From NCBI RefSeq assembly GCF_000518885.1, contig NZ_JAEL01000025.1, positions 1 to 56,829 on the forward strand: a stretch of 56,829 bases of DNA, in the 5' to 3' direction. Positions 35,344 to 44,465 of the stretch are shown here, piece by piece. Made by a program: the position numbers and the translations under genes. The number at the start of each line of letters is the position of its first letter. Within the stretch, counting starts at the first letter, position 1. Source of the stretch: Bacillus sp. J33 (GTDB taxonomy: Bacteria > Bacillota > Bacilli > Bacillales > Cytobacillaceae). The notes beneath the pieces were generated by a model that was given only the letters and a program-made list of their open reading frames with translations, ran no database searches and was not told the origin of the DNA.

Positions 35344-35491
35344 TAATATCCCTCCTGAATAACAGCCTTTATAATAGCATTCGGCACCCGATTCTATTTT
35401 ACCTTCCCTAAGGAAGATTAAAACATCCATTTGCTTCTGCATAGATTCTTCAAACTTTTCGAATATAATAGAGGTAATTGAATTGAAATGA

Positions 35492-36874
35492 GTGAGAACT
35501 TTGAAGAAGCTTTCCTTAAAATTGGGTATGCTGTTTTTCCTGATTCTGTTCGGGCTTGAAACGTTTATGTTTTTCTTTTTGCATAGTACTCTCGTAGAAT
35601 CACGAGTGGAAGAAGAGCTTATTTCCCTGCAGACCAGGGGAAATTCGCATCGTGCTATCCTTGAAAGGCACTTTGATAATAATACCATTTCCCATGTAGC
35701 CTTGATGGAGTCCGAAGCAAATACAGATGTTGTCATAACAAATTTGAATAAAGATATTCTTGGTTCTTCTGTCAAAAGCAATCAAATCCAGGAATATATA
35801 GAGAGACCTATTCCATCTGTTCCAAGAGAAGGGCAAACAATCGGGGACAAATGGCAGGAAGAGAATTATATTTCTACTGTGAGTCCTATTGAACAAGATG
35901 GCCAGATAATTGGTTATGTTTATATGTTTCAGGATACCGCATGGATTCAGTCCCTCATTGCCCGCTTAAATGAACAATTTCTTTTTGCTGGAATCATTGC
36001 TGTCATTTTTACCATTACAATCATTATCTTCTTATCCAAGGCACTGGCAAAGCCATTAATTAAAATGAAGGAAGTCACCTCGCAAATCAGCAAAGGCGAT
36101 TTCTCCGTTACCCTTCCTAAAACAGGAGACGATGAACTTGGGGATTTGGCCCAATCGATTCAGTTATTGGCCAATGACCTGAGCTACCTAAAGGAAGAAC
36201 GCAGCGATTTTTTGTCCAGCATTTCTCATGAACTTCGCACTCCCCTAACCTATATAAAAGGGTATGCCGATATTGTTCAAAAGCGAAACCTGACTTCAGA
36301 TGAAAGAAATCAGTATTTAACCATTATCCTCGAGGAAACAAACCGGTTATCAGAAATGGTTAAAAACCTTTTTGATTTGGCGAAAATCGATAAAAATACT
36401 TTTGATATAAAAAAAACACCTATTGATCTGCATGATTTCACTATTAAAATAAAAGCGAAATTTGCCCCTGCCTTTATCGAAAATGGGATGCAGCTTGAGG
36501 TGAATTGTCCTGAGGGCATATTCTTAAATGCTGATGCGGCCCGCCTTGAACAGATCATTTTTAATCTATTGGACAACAGCATTAAGTACTCCTCTCCTGG
36601 TGATCAAACAGCTGTTGCTGTAGAACAGTTTAATAAACATATATTTATAAGAATAAAAGATACAGGGAAAGGAATTCCCACACATGAATTGCCATATATT
36701 TTTAACCGCTTTTATAGAGTGGATAAATCGCGTACAAGGGCACTTGGCGGGACAGGCCTTGGGCTTGCCATTGTAAAGGAGCTTATCCATGCCCATGGAG
36801 GAACTATTAGTGTTAAGAGCTTAGAAAATGAAGGAACTGAGTTTGAAATGGTTTTTAAGGGAGATTTAGAATGA
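35492..36874 (+). CDS. Two-component sensor histidine kinase
   Basis: This 460-residue membrane kinase has a first membrane segment at about 8-28, an extracellular sensor domain, a second segment at about 158-180, HAMP (about 182-232), the H-box FLSSISHELRTPLTYIKGYAD with the phosphorylated His near 245, N-box NLLDNSIKYSS and G-boxes DTGKGI and GGTGLGLAI. GTG 35492 is the longest start and has only a weak site; TTG 35501 is possible. It overlaps its response regulator gene by four bases. The stimulus is unknown. Confidence 0.85.
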   Translation: MRTLKKLSLKLGMLFFLILFGLETFMFFFLHSTLVESRVEEELISLQTRGNSHRAILERHFDNNTISHVALMESEANTDVVITNLNKDILGSSVKSNQIQEYIERPIPSVPREGQTIGDKWQEENYISTVSPIEQDGQIIGYVYMFQDTAWIQSLIARLNEQFLFAGIIAVIFTITIIIFLSKALAKPLIKMKEVTSQISKGDFSVTLPKTGDDELGDLAQSIQLLANDLSYLKEERSDFLSSISHELRTPLTYIKGYADIVQKRNLTSDERNQYLTIILEETNRLSEMVKNLFDLAKIDKNTFDIKKTPIDLHDFTIKIKAKFAPAFIENGMQLEVNCPEGIFLNADAARLEQIIFNLLDNSIKYSSPGDQTAVAVEQFNKHIFIRIKDTGKGIPTHELPYIFNRFYRVDKSRTRALGGTGLGLAIVKELIHAHGGTISVKSLENEGTEFEMVFKGDLE

Positions 36875-37551
36875 TGAAAACGATACTGCTTGTTGATGAT
36901 GAGACAAGAATGCTTGATTTAATTTCTTTATATTTAACGCCCCGCGGCTACAATTGCGTGAAATTAACTTCAGGTGCTGATGCTTTGCAATACTTGGAAT
37001 CTAACACTCCAGACCTCATACTTCTGGATGTCATGATGCCTGATATGGATGGCTGGACAGCATGCAGAGAAATAAAGAAATTTTGGGACGTTCCAATCAT
37101 TATGCTTACGGCCAAAAGCGAGAAACCGGATATCGTCAAAGGACTTAATATCGGAGCAGATGATTACATCTTGAAGCCCTTTGATGAAGATGAGCTGGTT
37201 GCCAGAATCGAAGCGGTTCTTAGAAGAAGCAAAGCTGACGGAAGAACATTAACGTTTAAAGGACTAGTATTAAAAGAAGATTCTTTTGAACTCCTATTTA
37301 AGAATAAAGAAATTCTTTTAACTCCTAAAGAATTTTCAATGCTAAAGTTATTTCTCGCTAATCCGAACAGAGTATTTTCCCGCGATCATTTGATAGGCTC
37401 TGTTTGGGGCTATGGAGTGTCAATTGAGGATCGGACGATCGACTCACATGTCCGCAATTTGCGTGAAAAATTAAGGAAAGCCGGTTTCCCGGCAGATGAC
37501 TATCTGATGACTGTCTGGGGTGTTGGCTACAAGTGGACCGGAAAGGATTAA
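36871..37551 (+). CDS. OmpR-family response regulator
   Basis: This 226-residue regulator has a receiver domain with the acidic pocket at D9-D10 and phosphorylation site D53 (LLLDVMMPDMDGW), K about 105, and a winged-helix DNA-binding domain (about 130-224: SRDHLIGSVWGYG, DRTIDSHVRNLREKL). It is the partner of the kinase just upstream, an order (kinase first) less usual than the reverse. The VTT membrane gene starts three bases after it and may be in its operon. Confidence 0.9.
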   Translation: MMKTILLVDDETRMLDLISLYLTPRGYNCVKLTSGADALQYLESNTPDLILLDVMMPDMDGWTACREIKKFWDVPIIMLTAKSEKPDIVKGLNIGADDYILKPFDEDELVARIEAVLRRSKADGRTLTFKGLVLKEDSFELLFKNKEILLTPKEFSMLKLFLANPNRVFSRDHLIGSVWGYGVSIEDRTIDSHVRNLREKLRKAGFPADDYLMTVWGVGYKWTGKD

Positions 37552-37554
37552 CAT

Positions 37555-38118
37555 ATGTTTGCTGATATTCTAGAATGGCTATCGGGACAGCCTTTATATG
37601 CAGCACTTTTCAGTATTTTAATGAATATAGCGGTAGCCATCACAGGCGTCCTTCCTAGTGCCTTTATAACTGCCGGCACGGTGGCTGTGCTAGGAATGAA
37701 TTTGGGATTATTGATATTAATTGCTGGAGAAGCTGCTGGAGCGGTCATAAGTTTTATTCTTTACCGCAAGGGACTCTCTAAAATCCACTCCACGTTTCCG
37801 AAGGTTAAAAATAAAGAAAATAAATTTTTGCATAAACTAATAACAACTAAAGGGGCTGATGCATTCTTTCTTGTCATCTTTCTAAGAATCCTGCCCTTCG
37901 TGCCATCTGGCGCTGTAACACTGACGGCTGCCTTGAGCAAAATGGGATTGCTGTCTTTTAGCATCGCCAGCACACTTGGAAAAATTCCTGCTTTATTTAT
38001 TGAAGCTTTTACGATTTCTCACGCACTTCAATTAAAAACAGGAATGCAAATCGCCATTATATTGTTGGCTGCAGGATTATTTTTACTCTATTTTATCTGG
38101 AAAAAAAGAGTATCTTAA
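37555..38118 (+). CDS. VTT/DedA-like membrane protein
   Basis: This 187-residue protein has about five hydrophobic segments and the VTT-family features: a re-entrant GVLPSAFITAGTVAVLG near 32-49 and the FLRILPFVPSGAVTLTAALSKM segment near 119-140. Relatives (TVP38/DedA) are thought to move lipids across membranes. It begins three bases after the response regulator gene, so it is probably the third gene of that operon and may be its target. The exact substrate is not known. Confidence 0.75.
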   Translation: MFADILEWLSGQPLYAALFSILMNIAVAITGVLPSAFITAGTVAVLGMNLGLLILIAGEAAGAVISFILYRKGLSKIHSTFPKVKNKENKFLHKLITTKGADAFFLVIFLRILPFVPSGAVTLTAALSKMGLLSFSIASTLGKIPALFIEAFTISHALQLKTGMQIAIILLAAGLFLLYFIWKKRVS

Positions 38119-38173
38119 AGGACAGCGGAAAACTTATAAAAGATTGTGAGCTGAGCGCTATTTCCTGCTATTT

Positions 38174-38799
38174 TCATATAGTTTTAGAGCGTAAATTTTC
38201 AATCCCATACCTATTCACGAACTCATGGAATGCTTCTCTTTTCTTGCCGTTTTGCTGATAAATGTCTATAAGTTTACAAATTGCTGTGTATAATTGATCT
38301 GGGAAAGGCTCTCCCCAAAAAAGCATTCCTGCTTCAGAGTCCTTTCCTTTTGATTTTCCCCCTATATATAAATCATAAACAGCTTTTATCTTCATGATGC
38401 CAATATCCATTCATTAACGGCTCCCCACATCCAACCGGACAGCCAGTATAGGCTGGTTTTAATGTGAATGGAACTGGCTTGCCGGCAATTCGCTTATTTA
38501 TTTCCTTTGCAGCTGGCATTCCTTCTTCTTCTCCCTTGCAAAAATTGCAGGTCCGCAGACTCTTTACGAAGCTTCCGACTGGATAACAATGCAAGCCTGT
38601 TTGTTCAAATTCTTTAATGATTTCTTCTTTCCTTTCAGCATCGATTTCGATGTAAAGCTGCTGAAAGGTCGTTACCTCCAGCTGATCGTTTTTGTCCATA
38701 TATTTCGCTATAACCATCAGCTGCCTGGGAGGATAACTTGGCTCCAAAGCTTATTTCCCCGTTTATGGCAATCATTACTTTTCCATTGGTTTCTCGCAT
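38174..38799 (-). pseudogene. Nitrite/sulfite reductase-like protein gene with two frameshifts
   Basis: Three overlapping minus-strand frames together make one protein: MRETNGKVMIAINGEISFGA then RQLMVIAKYMDKNDQLEV then, after GCGEPLMN, DIGIMKIKAVYDLYIGGKSK to the end. An extra base near 38740 (after AAGTTATCC) and an extra G near 38410 (AATGGATATT) explain both shifts. The text FQQLYIEI, LRTCNFCKG and TGCPVGCGEP matches the siroheme and 4Fe-4S region of nitrite/sulfite reductases, in a short single-domain form of about 205 residues. The start ATG follows a good GGGGAGG. Function if intact would be redox or siroheme-linked; the exact reaction is unclear. Confidence 0.7.
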
Positions 38800-38893
38800 A
38801 AAACCTCCCCTTTGCTCAGTGAATCCTTTTCCTTCTGCAAATCCATTATACATTCCCCCAGGAATACCTTAAGCGAAATTTTTCCAATCAAGC

Positions 38894-38927
38894 AAAAAGA
38901 GCCTACTCCCTGTTGATGTAAGCTCTT
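38894..38927 (-). terminator. Hairpin terminator after ydhK
   Basis: AAAAAGAGCC on the left pairs with GGCTCTT-like GCTCTT on the right, with AAAAA on the plus strand giving a U-run on the minus transcript. The stem is imperfect. Confidence 0.6.
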
Positions 38928-38944
38928 ATCCACCTGATACATCA

Positions 38945-39550
38945 TTATTCAGCATGGGACAGCTCGGTTTCTGTAACCCATAAATGATTTTTAACTTTCT
39001 GTCCATCTGCCGTAGTAAAATCTACCATATAAACAGTCATTTCCTGAACAGAATCAATTTCAGCAGCTGCTCCTTCCATGCCCTCCATATGGCTTGCATT
39101 TACTTTAACTTCGTCACCTTCCTTAAATGGTGCCTCTCCGGCATCGGCAATTTCCTCGTGTACAACCCATTTATGATTTTCAACTCTTTCCCCGCCAGTG
39201 GTTGGTGTATAGGAAATACTATAAACGGTTGTATCATAAGCTCCCGCGATGGTTGCTTCAGCACCCTTCATTCCTTCCATGTGTCCATGTGTAATAATAG
39301 CTTTGCTGCCAACTTTATACTTTGGATTTTCAGCTTCTTTTAACCCTTCAGGAACCTCTCCTGAACCGGAATGGTCCATGCCAGAGTGATCTCCAGAGTG
39401 TCCATTGCTGACTTCATTGTTTGTCGTCCTTTCTTCTGTATTTGTGTGCTCTTTCGGGCTGGCCTCCTCATCATTTCTGCCGCAAGCAGATATTGTTAGA
39501 ACTGTTACTAAAGAGAAAACACAGATTGCAAATTTGTTTCTTTTCAGCAT
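38945..39550 (-). CDS. ydhK: YdhK-family lipoprotein
   Basis: This 201-residue lipoprotein has a lipobox ISAC at about 20-23, a charged and His/Met-rich linker (HSGDHSGMDHSGSG) and two repeats of the YdhK/DUF1541 domain (about 76-140 and 142-198), each with a HMEGM motif. The histidine and methionine cluster suggests metal, perhaps copper, binding outside the membrane. The neighbouring copper-binding genes support this. Start: ATG after AAGGAGGATTTAAAA. Single gene. Confidence 0.8.
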   Translation of the reverse strand: MLKRNKFAICVFSLVTVLTISACGRNDEEASPKEHTNTEERTTNNEVSNGHSGDHSGMDHSGSGEVPEGLKEAENPKYKVGSKAIITHGHMEGMKGAEATIAGAYDTTVYSISYTPTTGGERVENHKWVVHEEIADAGEAPFKEGDEVKVNASHMEGMEGAAAEIDSVQEMTVYMVDFTTADGQKVKNHLWVTETELSHAE

Positions 39551-39692
39551 TTTTAAATCCTCCTTGTAGTTTTATAGATATTATGGCAAGTAAATGTGCA
39601 GAAAATATGGAGCAGCTGAAAAAGAAAATCCCTAAAAGATTGGCTTACTGAGATGAAAAATAGATAGAATAGGAGGAGTAAAATACTATATT

Positions 39693-39726
39693 AAAAAACA
39701 GGAGCAGCATAACTAAGCTCCTGTTT
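39693..39726 (-). terminator. Terminator after the CcdA-like gene
   Basis: AAACAGGAGC pairs with GCTCCTGTTT around an 11-nt loop, with a further A-run on the plus strand. Confidence 0.85.
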
Positions 39727-39748
39727 CCAACTGCAATGCATATTATTG

Positions 39749-40486
39749 CTAAAGACTCCAATAGGTAATTGTGTCAAGCAGTCCCAGCAAAATCATGAAA
39801 GCTCCGGTAAGTTTTTGAACAAAAGTACCAAGTTTTCTTCCATTCTTCTTCATTAACTTTCCTGCGAGACCAAAATACCATATCAAGAAAATAGCAAGGA
39901 TAAGAGGGCTTGAAGTTCCAATGGCGAAAACCGCTGGCAAAACCGGTCCATACCCCACAGCCAATGCCATTGGCATGAGAGTAATGAAAAATAAGACAAA
40001 CATTGTTGGGCAGAAACCCAGCGTAAAGCTAACCCCCATAAAAAAAGCACCTAGAGGTCCTTTCCTTTGCAAACTCTCCGGAATGCTTCCCAATGTAAAA
40101 CCCTTTCGAAATTTGATAACTCCCAGCAAAAATAACCCGATTAAAATAAAAAATGGACCAACAATTTTTCTAAACCATGGAAAATAAGCCGTTAAAGTTG
40201 ATTTTATTTCCATACCAAGCATCCATACGAGCAAGCCTAAACCAGTAAAAACAAAGACTTTGCCCAGAATAAAAAACAGAACCTCATTCCAGGCTGCCTT
40301 TTTTTGAAGAGACTGATTTCCATAAATGGTAATGGCGCCAAGATTTCCGGTGAATTGGCAGGGAGCCAATGCTCCTACAAGCCCCAGGAAAAAGGCAGAA
40401 AGGATTGGGATTCCTTTTGTATTAAGACCTATATTTATGAGTGGCTGGCTAACAAAATTGCTGATTTGGCTGAAAAAATCGTACAT
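39749..40486 (-). CDS. CcdA/DsbD-like or sulfite-exporter-like membrane protein
   Basis: This roughly 245-residue protein has six hydrophobic segments. Cysteines in GALAPCQFTGNLG (segment 1) and LGFCPTMFVLFF (segment 4) are placed as in CcdA, which carries reducing power across the membrane. ATG 40486 (MYDFFSQ), after AGGAGAAATATGT, is preferred to the longer frame from 40561, whose first 25 residues are not membrane-like. It lies between ydhK and the copper-binding Csp gene, so it may help with copper or thiol handling outside the cell. TauE-type export is the alternative. Confidence 0.75.
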   Translation of the reverse strand: MYDFFSQISNFVSQPLINIGLNTKGIPILSAFFLGLVGALAPCQFTGNLGAITIYGNQSLQKKAAWNEVLFFILGKVFVFTGLGLLVWMLGMEIKSTLTAYFPWFRKIVGPFFILIGLFLLGVIKFRKGFTLGSIPESLQRKGPLGAFFMGVSFTLGFCPTMFVLFFITLMPMALAVGYGPVLPAVFAIGTSSPLILAIFLIWYFGLAGKLMKKNGRKLGTFVQKLTGAFMILLGLLDTITYWSL

Positions 40487-40570
40487 ACATATTTCTCCTA
40501 TATTCAATCTGCATATTTCATTTGTAACATGAAAATGTGAAGAAATTAAGGAGATTTTCAAAAGCCGCAG

Positions 40571-40599
40571 AAAAAAACAGACACCCGGACTGGTGCCTG
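40571..40599 (-). terminator. Terminator after the Csp gene
   Basis: CAGACACC pairs with GGTGCCTG with one mismatch around a 6-nt loop, and AAAAAAA precedes it on the plus strand. Confidence 0.75.
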
Positions 40600-40619
40600 C
40601 CGGTATTTTTTACTTGTTA

Positions 40620-40949
40620 TTAAGACGCCATCTTACGGCACTCTTCAGCACAGTTAAAGCATCCCTCAGCACATTTTTGACAATGTTCATAGTCATGCTT
40701 CTTGCATTCATTTCCGCATGCCTCACAAATTTCTGCACATAGGCTGCAAATCTGCCTGGCAAATGGGCTATTCGATTGCATAGACATAGCAGCAAATGCA
40801 CAGATGTCTGCGCATTCTCTGTCCATGCGAATGCAGTCAGCCATCATCTTAACATTTTCTTCATTTAAGCAGGCATCAAAGCATACATTACAAGCTTCCA
40901 TACATTCCAGGCAAACCTGTATACATTGTTCATAGGATTGGCTGTACAT
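40620..40949 (-). CDS. Four-helix-bundle copper storage protein (Csp/YhjQ type)
   Basis: This 109-residue protein has 19 cysteines in helical CxxxC patterns (CIQVCLECMEACNVC, CSLCAEICEACGNEC, CQKCAEGCFNCAEEC), typical of Csp proteins, which hold many Cu(I) ions inside a four-helix bundle. No signal peptide is present, so it is a cytosolic Csp3-like form. ATG 40949 (MYSQSYEQ), 8 nt after AAGGAAGG, is preferred over the GTG three codons earlier, which overlaps that site. The CcdA-like and YdhK genes beside it support metal handling. Confidence 0.88.
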   Translation of the reverse strand: MYSQSYEQCIQVCLECMEACNVCFDACLNEENVKMMADCIRMDRECADICAFAAMSMQSNSPFARQICSLCAEICEACGNECKKHDYEHCQKCAEGCFNCAEECRKMAS

Positions 40950-41131
40950 ATTTCTCACCTTCCTTTTGATTTTTCATATTACTAATCTTACCCTGCCGCT
41001 GATGGAGTAAACGGAATATTTTCTGCCTGCTCTGCAGTAACCATTACTGCCAATTCAAATCTTTTGAAAATCCTGTTATAGATTTTTAATATCGGCAAGC
41101 TATATGTATATTTACTAAATCGGACAAAAAT

Positions 41132-41164
41132 AACGGAATGCGGGTTAGCCTCGCATTCCGTTTT
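41132..41164 (-). terminator. Terminator after the BNR-type lipoprotein gene
   Basis: AACGGAATGCG pairs with CGCATTCCGTT around an 8-10-nt loop, then TTTT. It directly follows the stop codon at 41170. Confidence 0.85.
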
Positions 41165-41169
41165 CCTGC

Positions 41170-42168
41170 TTACTTAAGATTTCCTGCCTCAACAATAAGA
41201 TCCCAAATGCTCCCCCCATCTTTTGAATAATAAATATTGCCATTAAACGAAACAATAGTCATATCCTGTTCGTCCTGCGGATTTTGCGCAAAATACATCA
41301 CTGCATCCTCCTTCATCTCAGGCAAAGTGATTTCCGTTTCCGCTTGATCAGAGAGGGAATGCTTTATTAGCTTCGCACTTCCATCATAAGTTCCATATAC
41401 CAGGCTGTCATTTGTAAAAAATACCGACGTGCCCTGTCCCTTATCTGATATCTTTACAAAGTTTTCTCCTTTATCTTCTGAAAGATAAATACCTTGCTGT
41501 CCGGCAGCTGCGAGGAAATCCGATTTTTGCGGGTGAACAGCAACACTGATTAAGGTATCCTCAAGGCCGGTGGCTTGGACTTCCTGCCAAGTATTTGCAT
41601 TGTCCTCACTCAGATAATATTTCTCTGTTTCCATGATGGAATTTTTATGCGGATTCAGAACAAAAATCGCCTTATTCTCATATCCAACGCCCATAATATG
41701 AAAGTCGGTTTCCCCTTCAAGCACCAGGCTTTCCAGTGTTCTTCCGTTATCGTCGCTCTTTTGAATTCCTATTGGGTTTGGAAGATTGGAATCCTCGCCT
41801 GGATGTCCGCTTGTATAAAAGCCATCATTTGTAGCATTGAATCCCATATAATCGTTGTTTTGCTCTTTGGTTTTATACCATTTGCCGTTTTCATATACTT
41901 TTAAGCCATCGTGTGTGGCATAGAATGGAACGCCTTGATCCCCCGCAAAGCCCGCTCCATGAATATGATCGATTTTCCCATCAAACGATTCAAAAAACTC
42001 ATGTTTTGCTATGAGCTCTTTGTTATCTTCTTTATTCTCTTTATCTGCCTGTTCATTCTGCTCCTCAACTGCGTTTTCCTCTTCCGTTACTTTTGGCTCC
42101 TCATTTTGTCCACAAGCGGTTAAACCCAATGTGAGCCCTGCCGCTGCTACAATCCATAACTTTTTCAA
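41170..42168 (-). CDS. BNR-repeat lipoprotein (F510_1955 family)
   Basis: This roughly 332-residue lipoprotein has a lipobox LTACG near residues 16-20, a Glu/Asn-rich linker and a beta-propeller with repeated blades of the BNR/sialidase type (SDDNGRTLESL, SEDNANTWQEV, SEDKGENFVKI, SKDGGSIWDLI). It matches proteins annotated as F510_1955 family glycosylhydrolase. An enzymatic activity is not proved by the motifs, which may only fold the propeller. TTG 42168, after GGAGTGAG, is preferred over the GTG three codons earlier. It sits beside the Csp gene, as seen with metal genes elsewhere. Confidence 0.75.
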   Translation of the reverse strand: MKKLWIVAAAGLTLGLTACGQNEEPKVTEEENAVEEQNEQADKENKEDNKELIAKHEFFESFDGKIDHIHGAGFAGDQGVPFYATHDGLKVYENGKWYKTKEQNNDYMGFNATNDGFYTSGHPGEDSNLPNPIGIQKSDDNGRTLESLVLEGETDFHIMGVGYENKAIFVLNPHKNSIMETEKYYLSEDNANTWQEVQATGLEDTLISVAVHPQKSDFLAAAGQQGIYLSEDKGENFVKISDKGQGTSVFFTNDSLVYGTYDGSAKLIKHSLSDQAETEITLPEMKEDAVMYFAQNPQDEQDMTIVSFNGNIYYSKDGGSIWDLIVEAGNLK

Positions 42169-42357
42169 CTTTCTCACTCCAACATTCTTTTTAAGTGTTT
42201 AAAATAACAGCTGGCTACTCAAAAACAAGGCGAAAATGCACCTTTAAGCCTTAAAAGCTGATCCCATAATAGACAATACCAAAAACTTATGCAAAAAGTG
42301 TGCAAAAATCCTCTTCATAAATCACCGAAAAGAAAAACCTTTCCTAAAAATTTTTAA

Positions 42358-42452
42358 GGCTCTTTTCTCATAAATTGTTGTTTTAGTTTAAAAAGTTTGC
42401 CCGGTGATTAAGCTAACCCCTTCAAAAAGCAACAAACATTACGAAAAGAGCC
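42358..42452. repeat. Candidate MITE, 95 bp, with GGCTCTTTTC terminal inverted repeats
   Basis: GGCTCTTTTC starts at 42358 and GAAAAGAGCC ends at 42452. Inward, TTGTTGTTTT is matched by AAAAAGCAACAA, giving imperfect 28-29-nt inverted ends. There is no coding content. A target-site duplication is not clear. It lies in the gap before the ltaS terminator. Confidence 0.55.
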
Positions 42453-42464
42453 ATTAAAAAAACA

Positions 42465-42490
42465 AGAGCGGAGAATCATCTCTCCGCTCT
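42465..42490 (-). terminator. Terminator after ltaS
   Basis: AGAGCGGAGA pairs with TCTCCGCTCT around a 6-nt loop, preceded on the plus strand by an A-rich run. Confidence 0.88.
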
Positions 42491-42497
42491 CTTTCTA

Positions 42498-44465
42498 TTA
42501 CTTTTGAATGCCAGGACCATTTCTTTCCTCTTTAAAAGGCACTTCTTTTTTCACATATGAATAGTCATTTCGGTTAATTGGCACAAACCCTTCCGGCTGA
42601 TAGAAGCGGAGGAGGTCTTTGTAAACAATGTTATCCGACATTTCAAGCTCTTTCTTTGCCTGCTCCGATAATGGTGCACACGCACTTGCTTCAGCTATTT
42701 CACCTGTTTCAGTATAGTAGCATGTTTCTTCAACTTGTGTAAATTCGGGTGAAATGAAGTCTCCGTTTCGGAATGGAACAACTTCACGGTGCTTTTTAGA
42801 TAACAGGTCTGAGCCCATTTCCAAATAATCCTTACTATCAATTCCAAGCAAATGCAATAATGTCGGCCTTATGTCTACCTGTCCGCCAAAATTGTGTTTT
42901 ACGCCGCCATCCACCCCGGGTACATGAATAAATACCGGCACCCTTTGAAGCTGAGCATATTCAAAAGGTGTAATTTCTTTTCCGATTACCTCTGCCATCG
43001 CCTCATTATGATTTTCAGAAATCCCATAGTGGTCACCATAAAGGACAACAACAGTATTATCGTATAACCCTGATTCTTTTAAGTCGTTAAAGAATTGCTC
43101 AAGCGCCTGATCCATATAGTTGGCAGACTGGAAATAGTGGTTAACCACACTGTTATCTGTTTCTGCTGCCGGGAAGTCAGTATCCCATTCATCCATTTTA
43201 AACGGAAAATGATTGGATAACGTGATGAATTTTGCATAAAATGGCTGCGGAAGGCTAGTCAGCAGCGGCATGGATTCTTTAAAAAACGGCTTGTCTTTCA
43301 ATCCATAGTTCTTAGTATTTTCATCACTCATATTATAGTACTCTGCATCAAAAAACTTGTCATAGCCCATCGTTTTATACATTTCATTCCGGTTCCAGAA
43401 GGTCTTGTAGTTGCCATGGAAGGAAGCCGACGTATATCCGCGGGATTTTAAAATGGCCGGTGTGCCATGAAAGGTATTCTGAGCTTTTGTCACATAAACT
43501 GCACCTTGAGACATCGGATATAAAGAGGTATCCATGATGAACTCCGCGTCAGAAGTCTTGCCCTGGCCAGTCTGATTAATAATGTTATCAAAATAAAATG
43601 TCTTTCCATCATGTGCAAGAGAGTTTAAAAATGGCGTTACTTCCTTCCCATTAAGTTTGTAATCAATAATAAACGTTTGCAGAGACTCCATGGAAACGAA
43701 AATTACATTCATGCCTTCCGCTTTTCCAAAGAATTCAGGGTTTGGCGGGGCATACTTCGCTTTCACGTAGTTTTCCACTTCCGTTACATCATTGTTATCG
43801 GCCAGCGCTCTTTGGCTTGCAGATTTGGCGTTTTGAACAATATCGTAAATTGTAAAGTTGTAAGCACCAAGATACTTAACTAAATAATTGCGGTCAAACG
43901 AGCGAGTCAGCAGTTCGGGCCGATCATTTTCAGCAATGTGCAGGTTAACGAAAAATACAATGACTCCAGCTGCAATTACAGCAAGAGCAGGCTTTCTGCT
44001 TATTTTCTTTCCAGGTTTGTACCATTTCTTCACTGTAAGTAAAATCAGCAAAATGGTATCAGTAAAATAGAAAATATCGAGTGGTGACATTAGTGAAAGA
44101 GCACTGTCGCCAAGCTGTCCCCCATTAACCTTTGCCTGCATCAAAACTGGCACTGTAATAAAGTCATTAAAGAAGCGGTAATAAACAACATTGGCATACA
44201 GCAAAAAGGATAAGAAAAAGTTTAATCCGATCAGCATTCCAGATTGAACCTTTCCTTTAAAAAACAGGGCAAATCCCAATAATACGAGAGTAGAGCTTAA
44301 GGGATTTAAAAAAAGCAGAAATCTTTGGACATCATTATTAATTCCTAAATTAAATTCAATTCGGTAGGCAGAATACGTTTTAAGCCAAAAAAGAATAACT
44401 GCCAGAAAGAAAATAGCCAGCCTGTTTTTAGCAAGCTTTTTAGAAGATTTCAAAAGCTTTCCCAT
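42498..44465 (-). CDS. ltaS: Lipoteichoic acid synthase family protein (LtaS type)
   Basis: This 655-residue protein has five N-terminal membrane segments (about 13-200) and an extracellular sulfatase-like domain. The metal-site glutamate lies in IFVSMES, the catalytic threonine in TGQGKTSDAEF and a metal-binding D-H pair in YGDHYG. It transfers glycerol phosphate from phosphatidylglycerol to build lipoteichoic acid. Such enzymes are often cut after an A-x-A site before the catalytic part. Start: ATG after AAGAGGTGAAACATT. Whether it is the main LtaS or a stress paralogue (YfnI, YqgS, YvgJ type) cannot be told. Confidence 0.88.
   Translation of the reverse strand: MGKLLKSSKKLAKNRLAIFFLAVILFWLKTYSAYRIEFNLGINNDVQRFLLFLNPLSSTLVLLGFALFFKGKVQSGMLIGLNFFLSFLLYANVVYYRFFNDFITVPVLMQAKVNGGQLGDSALSLMSPLDIFYFTDTILLILLTVKKWYKPGKKISRKPALAVIAAGVIVFFVNLHIAENDRPELLTRSFDRNYLVKYLGAYNFTIYDIVQNAKSASQRALADNNDVTEVENYVKAKYAPPNPEFFGKAEGMNVIFVSMESLQTFIIDYKLNGKEVTPFLNSLAHDGKTFYFDNIINQTGQGKTSDAEFIMDTSLYPMSQGAVYVTKAQNTFHGTPAILKSRGYTSASFHGNYKTFWNRNEMYKTMGYDKFFDAEYYNMSDENTKNYGLKDKPFFKESMPLLTSLPQPFYAKFITLSNHFPFKMDEWDTDFPAAETDNSVVNHYFQSANYMDQALEQFFNDLKESGLYDNTVVVLYGDHYGISENHNEAMAEVIGKEITPFEYAQLQRVPVFIHVPGVDGGVKHNFGGQVDIRPTLLHLLGIDSKDYLEMGSDLLSKKHREVVPFRNGDFISPEFTQVEETCYYTETGEIAEASACAPLSEQAKKELEMSDNIVYKDLLRFYQPEGFVPINRNDYSYVKKEVPFKEERNGPGIQK

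Noticed and set aside
35344-35781. N-terminal extension of the minus-strand gene at 35110
   Set aside because: It runs antisense to the histidine kinase gene, and the AGGAGGG site at 35344-35357 clearly marks the start at 35343.
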